NCBI RefSeq assembly: GCF_013170825.1 | Contig: NZ_CP033365.1 | Location: 6,708,001-6,772,000 of the forward strand | Reading direction: 5' to 3' | Source: Mesorhizobium sp. NZP2298 | GTDB lineage: Bacteria > Pseudomonadota > Alphaproteobacteria > Rhizobiales > Rhizobiaceae | DNA: 64,000 nucleotides | Shown: positions 9,681-17,203 of the stretch, in pieces | Position numbering within the stretch: position 1 is the first letter of the stretch | Layout of the letters: each line of letters begins with the position of its first letter | Translations under genes and position numbers: made by a program | Notes under the pieces: model-generated | Databases searched by the model: none | Told to the model about the DNA's origin: nothing | What the model saw: the letters and a program-made list of their open reading frames with translations, nothing else

Positions 9681-10865
9681 ATGCCGCAGCGGATCACATC
9701 TTACATCGCCTTCGCATGCGCCCTCTTTGGCCTTTCCTCGTCGCTGAAGGCTGACCCGGTACCGGGAGCTCACATTCAAACCGCCAAGCTGCACAGCATA
9801 ATCGACGACGCCAGGCTGCGACAGATGATCGGGCAGATGGTGCTGGTTGGCTTCGTCGGCAGCGAGCCGGATGCAGAGGGCTACGCGAGGGTCGTCGGGC
9901 AGGCGGAAGAAGGAAAGATAACGGGCGTCATCTATCTTGGGCGCAATATCGACAGCCTGAAGCAAGTGCGGCAACTGAACGAAGGCCTGCAGCGCTTCGC
10001 GGCAACCCCGCTGCTGATCGCGGTCGACCAGGAGGGCGGCCGCATCCAGAGGCTCACGGGCGCCATGGGGTTCAAGGATACGCCGAGCGAGGCGACTGTG
10101 GCTAAGTCAATGAGTCCCGCCAAGGCCGGCGCGGTTTACCAGAACCTCGCTTCCGCCCTCTCGGGCCTGGGGTTCAACCTCAACCTGGCTCCGGTCGTCG
10201 ATGTCAACGTCAACCCGGCGAACCCCATCATCGGCAAGCTTGGCAGGAGCTTTTCCGCCGATCCGCAGACGGTCGAGGCATACGCGAAAGTTTTCGTCGA
10301 AGCGCATCGGGCGAAGGGAGTGCTAACGGCCCTGAAACACTTCCCAGGACACGGTTCCAGCACCAAGGACAGCCACAAGGGCATGGCTGACGTTTCCAAG
10401 ACATGGAGCGATAAGGAACTTCTCCCCTACAAGAACCTGATCGCGTCGGGGGATGTCGACATGGTCATGTCCGCGCACGTGATAAATGACAAGCTCTCGT
10501 TTTCGACCGAAATCCCCTCCTCGCTTTCCCGCGCGACGTTGACGGGGCTGCTGCGGGACAACATGCACTTCAAGGGCGTGGTCATCAGCGACGACATGCA
10601 GATGCAGGCCATCACCGACAACATCAGCTTCGAGGACTCGGTGCTGCGAGCCGTTCGGGCAGGGAACGACATCCTGATATTCGCCAACGACAAACATCCA
10701 GACCCACTGGTCCCGGAAAAGGTTGCCGCCCTCCTGTCTGAAGCAGCGCGCAAGGACCCGGAAATGCTCGAGCGGATACAGAAATCCTATGAAAACGTCA
10801 TGCGCCTGAAAAGAAAGTTGGCCCCGGCCGTTTCCGAGGAAACGACCATTGTACGGAAACGGTAA
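9681..10865 (+). CDS. Secreted GH3 beta-N-acetylhexosaminidase (NagZ-like)
   Basis: The 394-residue product begins with a signal peptide (MPQRITSYIAFACALFGLSS). The GH3 catalytic-domain landmarks follow: DQEGGRIQRL, NLNLAPVVDVN, and KHFPGHGSSTKDSHKG, which holds the Asp-His pair of the NagZ mobile loop. The nucleophile is expected in VISDDMQMQAI. NagZ enzymes remove terminal GlcNAc from muropeptides; this one is exported, so periplasmic peptidoglycan or another GlcNAc glycan is the likely substrate. It sits inside the PAN gene train. Bases 10168-10778 are duplicated almost exactly at 32282-32888. Confidence 0.87.
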   Translation: MPQRITSYIAFACALFGLSSSLKADPVPGAHIQTAKLHSIIDDARLRQMIGQMVLVGFVGSEPDAEGYARVVGQAEEGKITGVIYLGRNIDSLKQVRQLNEGLQRFAATPLLIAVDQEGGRIQRLTGAMGFKDTPSEATVAKSMSPAKAGAVYQNLASALSGLGFNLNLAPVVDVNVNPANPIIGKLGRSFSADPQTVEAYAKVFVEAHRAKGVLTALKHFPGHGSSTKDSHKGMADVSKTWSDKELLPYKNLIASGDVDMVMSAHVINDKLSFSTEIPSSLSRATLTGLLRDNMHFKGVVISDDMQMQAITDNISFEDSVLRAVRAGNDILIFANDKHPDPLVPEKVAALLSEAARKDPEMLERIQKSYENVMRLKRKLAPAVSEETTIVRKR

Positions 10866-10893
10866 GCGCGAGGCTGCCCAGGAAGGAGGAAAC

Positions 10894-11526
10894 ATGCTGG
10901 CGCGTGGTCTTCGCCACGGAATAGCGGGGCTTCTTTTGGGTTTGGCAGTCGCTATCGTCGCTGCAGTCGTTCCGTCGGGCGGAGTTCGGCCAGCGAACGC
11001 GCAGTCGGTAGGGGAGTTCTTCGATTATCCGCGGACCCTCCTGAAGGGGACCGTCAGCGCCACGGTCAGCCTTCCGCTCGATACCTGCAGGAAACTCTGC
11101 TCAGCGCGTTCAGGATGCGTCGGCTTCGACCACTCGTCGTCCGACGGACTTTGCAGGCTGTTCGCGAGCGTGGGCGGCGCGGACGGGAGCCAGCCGCACA
11201 TCGCCGGCACCCGGAGTCTCGTCACGGGCTACCGTCCGCCTGCCAACCCCCCGATGGGGGCTCCATCGCCCAAGCCAGCAGAGGCGGTAGCGCCGGCGCC
11301 GCGTGAAGCGCCCTCTCCGAAGCCGACCGAAGCCGCGAAAAGCTCGCGAAAGAACAGCGTTCGCAAATCCGCGCCGCCTTCCGTCGCGCCCAAGCCGCCT
11401 GCCGCCGCGCCGTCTTCGCCGCAGCGTAGAAAGCCTGCCGCGAAGCAGGGTCGATTCAAGATGTGCACGACTGTAAGAGGCGTTTTCCAAGTGCCCGCGA
11501 ACGCGGTTTGCTCGCCCGGCATGTGA
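10894..11526 (+). CDS. Exported PAN-domain protein with Ala/Pro/Lys-rich tail
   Basis: ATG 10894 follows a strong ribosome site (GGAAGGAGGAAAC), which decides the start over an upstream ATG at 10849 inside the GH3 gene. The 210-residue product has a signal peptide (LLLGLAVAIVAAVVPSG ... ANAQS) and one PAN module: FFDYPRTLLKGTVSA, CRKLCSARSGCVGFDHSS, CRLFASVGG. A low-complexity Pro/Ala/Lys/Ser linker of about 70 residues follows. The short C-terminal stretch (KMCTTVRGVFQVPANAVC) carries two more cysteines. The linker could cross peptidoglycan or tether the PAN head; this is inference. Confidence 0.78.
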   Translation: MLARGLRHGIAGLLLGLAVAIVAAVVPSGGVRPANAQSVGEFFDYPRTLLKGTVSATVSLPLDTCRKLCSARSGCVGFDHSSSDGLCRLFASVGGADGSQPHIAGTRSLVTGYRPPANPPMGAPSPKPAEAVAPAPREAPSPKPTEAAKSSRKNSVRKSAPPSVAPKPPAAAPSSPQRRKPAAKQGRFKMCTTVRGVFQVPANAVCSPGM

Positions 11527-11565
11527 ATTCGAGCGGGCGCGCGATTTATTCAGGAGGACCACGAA

Positions 11566-12279
11566 GTGAAGTTGCGACAATTCGAATGGCTCGCCAGACT
11601 CGTTGCCGTTCGTCCGCTCCGCAGAGACCGTCCTCGCGACAGAGCCGCCGGACTGGTCTTGGGAATGGTTGCCGTAATTGCGGCTGCAGTTGTTCCGTCG
11701 GGCGGAGTACGGCCTGCAAACGCCCAATCGTCCGAGGATCTGTTCCGTTACCCGCAGACTCTCCTGCAAGGGACCGTCAGCGCCACGGTCGGCGTGCAGC
11801 TGGAGTCCTGCAAGGAATTCTGCTCGGCACGGTCAGGCTGCCTCGGCTTCGACTACTCGTCGTCGGACCAAATCTGCCGGCTGTTCGCGAGCGTCGGCGG
11901 CGCGAGCCAAAACCAGCACTACATCGCCGGCACTCGCAGTCTGGTCACGGGTTACCATCCGCCAGCCAATCCGCCGATCGCGGCTCAGACGACAGAGCCT
12001 TTTATCCAAGGGCCGTCGGAAGCGAAGAAGCAGGAAAGCGCCACATCGCAGAAGACACGCAAGCCTGCGCCGGTCGTCCGCGCGAAGCCGAGACGTCAGA
12101 AAAAACGCGAGGCGACAAAACCGCGGCCGACAGCAAAGCCAACACCAGTCTCGCCAGCTCCGTCGGCGCCAGCTCCGGCGGCACGGCAGCCCAAGTTCCG
12201 CATCTGCAACAACCATTTCGGGACCTTCTCGGTACTCGCATCCCGGAAATGTCCGGTGAGCGGCCCCGGGAGCTTTTGA
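11566..12279 (+). CDS. Exported PAN-domain protein with basic linker
   Basis: GTG 11566 is preceded by CAGGAGGA at a spacing of about 8 bases, which supports this start. The product (237 residues) has a long N-region, a hydrophobic segment (GLVLGMVAVIAAAVVPSG), an ANAQS cleavage motif, and one PAN module: LFRYPQTLLQGTVSA, CKEFCSARSGCLGFDYSS, CRLFASVGG. A Lys/Arg/Pro-rich linker leads to a C-terminal cysteine pair (FRICNNHFGTFSVLASRKC). It is clearly a tandem paralogue of the previous gene: both end in the same short cysteine-bounded motif. Confidence 0.77.
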   Translation: MKLRQFEWLARLVAVRPLRRDRPRDRAAGLVLGMVAVIAAAVVPSGGVRPANAQSSEDLFRYPQTLLQGTVSATVGVQLESCKEFCSARSGCLGFDYSSSDQICRLFASVGGASQNQHYIAGTRSLVTGYHPPANPPIAAQTTEPFIQGPSEAKKQESATSQKTRKPAPVVRAKPRRQKKREATKPRPTAKPTPVSPAPSAPAPAARQPKFRICNNHFGTFSVLASRKCPVSGPGSF

Positions 12280-12315
12280 GATTCTGTTCGAGAAAGCGGC
12301 GGAGAAAGGCAACCA

Positions 12316-13308
12316 ATGTCACAGATGAACAATCGGCAGATGTGCCAGGTATCCGAGCCACCAGCCGACATGCATTCTCCTTGTCCGAGGACGTTCGCGA
12401 ACCGCATTCGCCGCCAACGCTCTTACGCCAGAATCGCTGGACTTCTTTTGGAAGTGGTTGGCGCAATTGTGGCTGCTGTGGTTCTATCGTCCGGAGTTCG
12501 GCCAGCGAACGCGCAGTCGACCGAGGAACTCTTCCGATACCCACGGACGTTCCTGAACGGGGTCGTAAGTGCTACAGTCAGCTTGCCCCTGGAATCCTGC
12601 AGGGACCTTTGTTCCGCGCGCTCGGGATGTGCAGGCTTTGACCATTCGTCGGATGGCAGCGTCTGCAGGCTCTTCGCGAGCGTAGAGGGCGCGGAGCAAA
12701 GCCAAGGACATACGGCCGCCACCCGCGGCCTTGTCACTGGCTACCGTCCGCCAACCAATCCACCTGCCTTTCCACAGGCTCCAGAACCGCCGCCCCAGCC
12801 TAGCCCGCCGGAGCAGGAGGCAGTGGCCGTAACGCCACCTCCTGTCACTTTCAGGCGTTTCCTCAACAGGGACCTCAAGAGTGAAGCAGCCGAGACCCGT
12901 CAAGCGGAGAGCGTGGAACAGTGCGAGTCCATGTGCCAGGCCTCACAAGGCTGGTGCAAGGCTTTCACCTACGACGCATGGAACCGGAAGTGCTTCCTCA
13001 AGGAGCGACCCGGCCAACTCTCGATGAATGCCCGCGCCACCAGCGGTGTCATGTCGGGGAGTGAAACCCCCTCCGCTTCGGGCTCAGCTACCTATTTCGA
13101 ATATTTCAACGGCAAGGCTTTTTCGGGGAACGGGTTCCGGGAGCTTACTGCCCGCAGCCGCGACGAGTGCGAGCGGGATTGCTCGTCACAGAATCAATGC
13201 ATCGCTTTCGGATTTACCCAGTCCCAGAAGCGCTGCCTCCTGTTCGATCAACCGGGTGAATATTCAAGCAGCCGGGGGACCGACAGCGGCGCAAAACGCC
13301 AAGATTGA
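12316..13308 (+). CDS. Exported protein with three PAN/Apple-like domains
   Basis: The 330-residue product starts MSQMNNRQMCQ, with a later hydrophobic signal (GLLLEVVGAIVAAVVLSSG) and an ANAQS motif near residue 66. First PAN module: LFRYPRTFLNGVVSA, CRDLCSARSGCAGFDHSS, CRLFASVEG. After a Pro/Gln-rich linker come two more divergent PAN modules: CESMCQASQGWCKAFTYD with KCFLKERPG, and CERDCSSQNQCIAFGFTQ with RCLLFDQPG. It is the last large PAN gene of the train. The unusually long N-region before the hydrophobic core means a later start is possible. Confidence 0.78.
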   Translation: MSQMNNRQMCQVSEPPADMHSPCPRTFANRIRRQRSYARIAGLLLEVVGAIVAAVVLSSGVRPANAQSTEELFRYPRTFLNGVVSATVSLPLESCRDLCSARSGCAGFDHSSDGSVCRLFASVEGAEQSQGHTAATRGLVTGYRPPTNPPAFPQAPEPPPQPSPPEQEAVAVTPPPVTFRRFLNRDLKSEAAETRQAESVEQCESMCQASQGWCKAFTYDAWNRKCFLKERPGQLSMNARATSGVMSGSETPSASGSATYFEYFNGKAFSGNGFRELTARSRDECERDCSSQNQCIAFGFTQSQKRCLLFDQPGEYSSSRGTDSGAKRQD

Positions 13309-13326
13309 TCGGGAGGCGAGCCCGGG

Positions 13327-13563
13327 ATGTCCTACTTGCGCTACCGCAAAGGACTCCACGCTCTGAACGCACGGCTGCTACTGGGGATCGCATCTGCCAC
13401 ATCGACCCACTTGGCGCCATCACAAGCCGCCGCGTCTGTGGCGCAACCGTCCTCAATCTGCCCCGCGCCAGCCTCACGTTCAGTTCGCAAGTCGATCCCC
13501 GAATACCAAGTAAACAGTAATTCGAAGCCACTTTCTACTCGGAATGAGCCGAAAATAAACTAG
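13327..13563 (+). CDS. Small possibly exported protein, unknown
   Basis: A 78-residue frame starts 18 bp after the PAN gene and is preceded by GGGAGGCG. The N-terminal third (LRYRKGLHALNARLLLGIAS) could be a signal peptide cut after AAASVAQ. The rest has no recognised domain, and base composition drops towards the end of the frame. Context is its main support: it stands in line with exported proteins on both sides. It could equally be a non-coding operon tail. Confidence 0.35.
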   Translation: MSYLRYRKGLHALNARLLLGIASATSTHLAPSQAAASVAQPSSICPAPASRSVRKSIPEYQVNSNSKPLSTRNEPKIN

Positions 13564-13643
13564 TTCATCAAGCTTTCTCCCCCGAACGAGGGATGTTTCG
13601 GCCCTATGGAACTGCTCAACTCGTTACATCGGGGGCGGGCAAA

Positions 13644-14048
13644 ATGGCCAAGAGCAATGTTGCAACTTCAGGACATACGCCAAGGCGGCACGCTCAGCCC
13701 GTTGCTTACATAGTTTGCGCCGGGCTGGCGATAGCCTTCTCTCCGAATGTTCCTGCCGTCGCGGGCGAGATGACGCTGTCCTGCCTTCTTATGAAAGACG
13801 TCAACGGCAACGACCTGAAGAATCCGCCAAACCTGACGATGACCGTCGACGTCGATGCGCGATCAGTGCTGTTGATGGGCGCAGAGCCGCAACGAGGCGT
13901 GGCGATCTCCAAATCGACGATCACGTTCACGAGGGCCAACAGCCTGTTTTCGATCGATCGCGGAACGGGCCGCATACAGATCATCGACAACGGCGACCCG
14001 AGTAAGATCGTGACGGGCGTTTGCCAAGCGACTGAAAACAAGTTCTGA
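13644..14048 (+). CDS. Small exported protein, unknown family
   Basis: The frame is open from ATG 13593, but ATG 13644 (MAKSNVATSGHTPRRHAQ) gives a shorter N-region before the hydrophobic core VAYIVCAGLAIAFSPN, with probable cleavage near PAVAGEM. The mature part is about 95 residues with two cysteines (LSCLLMKD near its start and GVCQATENKF at its end) and a beta-rich pattern (SKSTITFTRANSLFSIDRGT). No domain is recognised. It heads a run of four small exported proteins. Confidence 0.6.
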   Translation: MAKSNVATSGHTPRRHAQPVAYIVCAGLAIAFSPNVPAVAGEMTLSCLLMKDVNGNDLKNPPNLTMTVDVDARSVLLMGAEPQRGVAISKSTITFTRANSLFSIDRGTGRIQIIDNGDPSKIVTGVCQATENKF

Positions 14049-14086
14049 GACAGACACCCGATCGAAACATGAAGGAGATCAATTCC

Positions 14087-14368
14087 ATGCTTAGATTACT
14101 CATCCCGACGCTGCTTTCCGTGTCGATCGTTGCAGCCATGTCAATCCAAGCCTATGCGGGGAGCTGCGGTGCCGAGGTCAACCGCGTCTTCGAGCTCAAG
14201 CAATATTACGACTCAGTTCCAAGTTCGAACCGGGCTGAAAAGCGGAACGCTGCCCAGGCTCTTGAAGAGCAGCAAGCTCGTGCCGTCGAATGCGCGCACA
14301 ACGAAACAAACAATTCCGAGCCGGATCCATTCATAACGAAAATGCGAAACAACTACAAGGTTAACTGA
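14087..14368 (+). CDS. Small exported protein, two cysteines
   Basis: An ATG at 14069 is in frame, but GAAGGAGATC at 14071-14080 is an ideal ribosome site for ATG 14087, so the latter is the start. The 93-residue product has a clear signal peptide (MLRLLIPTLLSVSIVAAMSI, cut near AYAG). A helical mature part follows (CGAEVNRVFELKQYYDSVPS ... EEQQARAVECAHNETNN) with two cysteines. No family is recognised. Codon use and spacing match the neighbours, so it is likely real. Confidence 0.65.
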   Translation: MLRLLIPTLLSVSIVAAMSIQAYAGSCGAEVNRVFELKQYYDSVPSSNRAEKRNAAQALEEQQARAVECAHNETNNSEPDPFITKMRNNYKVN

Positions 14369-14427
14369 CGCAGACGGCATCCGAACATCCTTGGAAACAC
14401 AGGCAACAACAGCACGGAGATTGAACG

Positions 14428-14751
14428 ATGTCAAAAGTCTCGACGTATGCGGCGCTTTTATTGGGCGTATTGCCTCTTGCCTTTAGTTTTGCCCAGCCAG
14501 CAAGAGCCGATGCGGCATGCACAGATGATGAACTTACGCGCCTCATCCAGCCCACGGTCGACACCATAAACTCCCATGAGAACAATGGTGTCTGCGGTAG
14601 CGCCAATGATGGCGTGCTGCTGTTCTCGACATCGCTTGGCCTGCTAGAGAGGTGCGATAAAGACACCCCCGCCCTCAGGAAAATGCGAGCCTCGTTCAGG
14701 GAACACCTCAACGAAGCTCGGCAAGAACAAGCAGGCGCTTGCTCTCAGTAG
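14428..14751 (+). CDS. Small exported protein, four cysteines
   Basis: The 107-residue product starts MSKVSTYAALLLGVLPLAFS, a signal peptide with cleavage near PARADA. The mature chain has cysteines in AACTDDE, GVCGSAND, ERCDKDT and GACSQ, consistent with two disulphides in the periplasm. Predicted mostly helical. No known family is recognised. An AGATTGAACG stretch precedes the ATG. It lies 59 bp after the previous small gene. Confidence 0.65.
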   Translation: MSKVSTYAALLLGVLPLAFSFAQPARADAACTDDELTRLIQPTVDTINSHENNGVCGSANDGVLLFSTSLGLLERCDKDTPALRKMRASFREHLNEARQEQAGACSQ

Positions 14752-14780
14752 AGACTGGAATAAGTCGGCAGATACGCGAG

Positions 14781-15023
14781 ATGTTTCGTTCATTCGCTGC
14801 CATTCTACTCCTACTTGTATCAAATCCCGCCGGAGCCACTCCGGTGCAGATTTGCGACGAGATGTACGCGGAGGAGCTTCGAGGTTGCGCCTCGTCCTAC
14901 AACGACGAGGACATTTCAACCTGCAGGCGCGAGGTGCAGGCCGTCATCGATAAGTGCGTGGACGAACGATCGAAATTCAAGACATGCGCTTTCGGCGATC
15001 CCAAGTGCAGTTCTGAAGATTAA
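14781..15023 (+). CDS. Small exported protein, six cysteines
   Basis: The frame is open from 14739, overlapping the previous gene, but ATG 14781 (MFRSFAAILLLLVSNPAGAT) starts a compact signal peptide. The mature part of about 60 residues is rich in cysteine and acid residues: QICDEMY, RGCASSYNDEDISTCR, IDKCVDERS, KTCAFGDPKCSS. The even cysteine count and small size suggest a disulphide-stabilised secreted peptide. Function unknown. It ends 38 bp before the convergent LuxR-type gene. Confidence 0.62.
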   Translation: MFRSFAAILLLLVSNPAGATPVQICDEMYAEELRGCASSYNDEDISTCRREVQAVIDKCVDERSKFKTCAFGDPKCSSED

Positions 15024-15061
15024 CCGAGCAAGAATGCGGCCATTGTCGACCAATATCCTAT

Positions 15062-16267
15062 TCAATCATCGACAGAAAACTGCCTGCCGGTAGCTGCACG
15101 GCTTGTGACGAGCGTGACGACATCTCTCTGTTTGGAGGTGCCAGTCTTAGCAAAGATCGACTTGAGGTGCGATTGGACGGTCGACCGCGAAACCCTAAGC
15201 CGATCGGCGATTTCCGACAGGGTGCCGCCGCGTCCAAATTCTAGAATGAGGCCGACTTCCGCGGTAGTAAGGCCAAAATGTCGACGCAGATCGCCAACTA
15301 CTATTGAGGCGTCTTGACTTGCGCGAGGGCGGACTATGACCAAGGATACCGTTCTTGGAGCGAAAATCGACAAGAGTCCTGCTGGCAGCGCACTTGTTTG
15401 CTCTATCGCCATCGGCACGCACGTAATGATGTACCCTCCCGATCGGGTGTTCACGATCAAATCGTTCGGCCTGGCCCGGTCCTGAAAAACAGCACAGCTA
15501 TCTCTGACAAGCCGGGCGAAGGCCGCATTCGCCTCCGAGTCCTTGATCTCTACTGTGTCCTTCGCCTTCACCAACAAAACCCGGGCATCGGTTAAAACCC
15601 GGTTTGCAGGCACGTTGGACGCCAGAAGTCGACAATCTTGATCAACGACCATTGCCGCGTCGACGAGTTGGTCGATTAGCCCACGTCCTCCTGGGAGATG
15701 AAACGTTGGGTTAGTGAGACGGTTTAATTCGAGCGCTGTTCGCAGGGCAGGAACAACGGTCTGAAGCAAGGCTCGACTTCGAGCATGGATCTGCTCATGA
15801 TGCCGGAAATCATGGTGCACGGCCAGAATCGCATATCGATCGCTATGCGCTGCAAATTTCAGAGCCGTGGCTCCATCGCACTCACGCTCCGGATCCACAA
15901 GATCCGTGAAGAATTCCGTCTTCCTCAACAATTTGTCAGGATATAGTTCTGACGAGCTTTTGAACGACGACATATGCATCTCGTTCGTACCGCTAGTCCA
16001 GGGATTAAGCTTCCAATAATGATCACCGTATGCCTGAATGGTTTTGTCGTTGAAGCCTGAATAGACAACCTGATGCACAACGGTGCTTTCTTTCTCCACC
16101 ACCTGAAACAAGATCTTTGATCCAGGGATAAAGCTCTGCATCGCCACGGCAACGTCAGTCCAGCGATTTGCATCACAGGCTGCAGCGTTGATGACCGTGG
16201 TGAGGTCTGCAATCTGAGACGACAACTGCTTTTCACTCGACGCCATGATCGCTCGCATTGGGGCCAA
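15062..16267 (-). CDS. LuxR-type HTH transcriptional regulator
   Basis: A 401-residue protein. The C-terminal 60 residues form a LuxR/GerE helix-turn-helix: LTTAEVGLILEFGRGGTLSE, then IADRLRVSRSTVQSHLKSIF and AKTGTSKQRDVV. The first 200 residues have no recognised sensor motif; this architecture (a long N-terminal sensory part with a C-terminal GerE domain) is common in rhizobia and does not by itself imply an acyl-homoserine-lactone ligand. Internal ATGs a few codons in (MRAIMASS) are alternative starts. It converges on the small exported protein genes, so any control of them would be in trans. Confidence 0.85.
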   Translation of the reverse strand: MAPMRAIMASSEKQLSSQIADLTTVINAAACDANRWTDVAVAMQSFIPGSKILFQVVEKESTVVHQVVYSGFNDKTIQAYGDHYWKLNPWTSGTNEMHMSSFKSSSELYPDKLLRKTEFFTDLVDPERECDGATALKFAAHSDRYAILAVHHDFRHHEQIHARSRALLQTVVPALRTALELNRLTNPTFHLPGGRGLIDQLVDAAMVVDQDCRLLASNVPANRVLTDARVLLVKAKDTVEIKDSEANAAFARLVRDSCAVFQDRARPNDLIVNTRSGGYIITCVPMAIEQTSALPAGLLSIFAPRTVSLVIVRPRASQDASIVVGDLRRHFGLTTAEVGLILEFGRGGTLSEIADRLRVSRSTVQSHLKSIFAKTGTSKQRDVVTLVTSRAATGRQFSVDD

Positions 16268-16569
16268 CTGAAGTACTCATGGACGCCCCACGGTAGGAGA
16301 TACAATCGAAGTGTGAATTTCCCTTCGCCCTATGGCTAACACCATCGCCCTCCCAAACCCGGCGGCAAACGTGGCACAAGCGTTGATGGGTTGCCAGCCT
16401 TTGCATGAAGTCTGCACCATTTACCACTTCTAACGGCTCAACATCCCCCGTTTGGGGGAGGCGGACGATCCTCCATCTGCTAGTCGTTCGCGGGGGGATT
16501 TCGTCGACAAAGATGGCGTTGCATGGGGGGTCTATTTCAACGCGCTTATTTTTCATTTTTCGTCTTTCA

Positions 16570-16936
16570 TCGGCGGTCGACCAAGAATTAAGCCACTATT
16601 GGTGGCAAGCATCGTTGTGCTCACAGGTTGCACAGTATCGGGGGCACAGTACTGGCGCCTTGCCGACTGGCGGACGGAACAAGGCTTCAGGACGTTGTGA
16701 CTATAGGCGCTGACAAGACCGGCACGGCGCCTGTAACACGTCAAGACATTCAGGATTGGCGAACGGGAGGCGCGGTTCTTGTTGCGGACGGGGCCGGCTC
16801 CGGTGCGGGTCTTGGCACCTTGATCGTTGGTGCAACGGTGGCAGGCGTCACAGGAGGTGTAACGGGCGGGCTCATCGCTAACGCGGTTCGTCACCAGTTC
16901 GTCGTCGTCGAATATAACATGCTCGGACCCCGCTAA
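16570..16936 (+). pseudogene. Frameshifted glycine-zipper lipoprotein remnant
   Basis: Reading across two frames gives one coherent small lipoprotein. The frame ending at 16700 encodes a lipobox (LLVASIVVLTGCTVSG). The frame ending at 16936 continues with CRLADGTRLQDVVTIGADK and a glycine-zipper segment (LIVGATVAGVTGGVTGGLIA). The switch falls near 16645-16660. There is no good start codon for the lipoprotein part (AAGAATTAAGCC where an ATG would be expected). It therefore looks like a decayed gene, though a sequencing error cannot be ruled out. Confidence 0.45.
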
Positions 16937-16939
16937 CGC

Positions 16940-17056
16940 CCAGGCGCCGTCGCGACGCAACTTTCGGCGCACAACCACCGCGCCCTCCGCGTCCACGCCG
17001 TGCACCTGAAAGACGTGCTTGGCGACATCCAGACCGATTGTGCTAACCTTCTCCAT
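16940..17056 (-). mobile_element. IS110-family transposase, N-terminal remnant
   Basis: From ATG 17056 on the minus strand the frame reads MEKVSTIGLDVAKHVFQVHG, then VDAEGAVVVRRKLRR. This is the start of the DEDD domain of IS110/IS116/IS902 transposases, including the first catalytic Asp (GLDVAK). Similarity stops after about 37 residues, and the frame then runs into antisense of the lipoprotein remnant. About 90% of the transposase is missing, so it is a relic of a past insertion. Confidence 0.7.
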
Positions 17057-17203
17057 GGACGGCTCTCCCTCATGTGACCTTCGACAGCCACACTTTGGCA
17101 CATTGCGATGCCGGGAGCGGAGGCCGTCCACCACATCAGGTCACTTCAACGTCAGACCGGCGTGCCCCTTCGAGTGACTGACGATCCCACAGCGCTACCA
17201 AGA

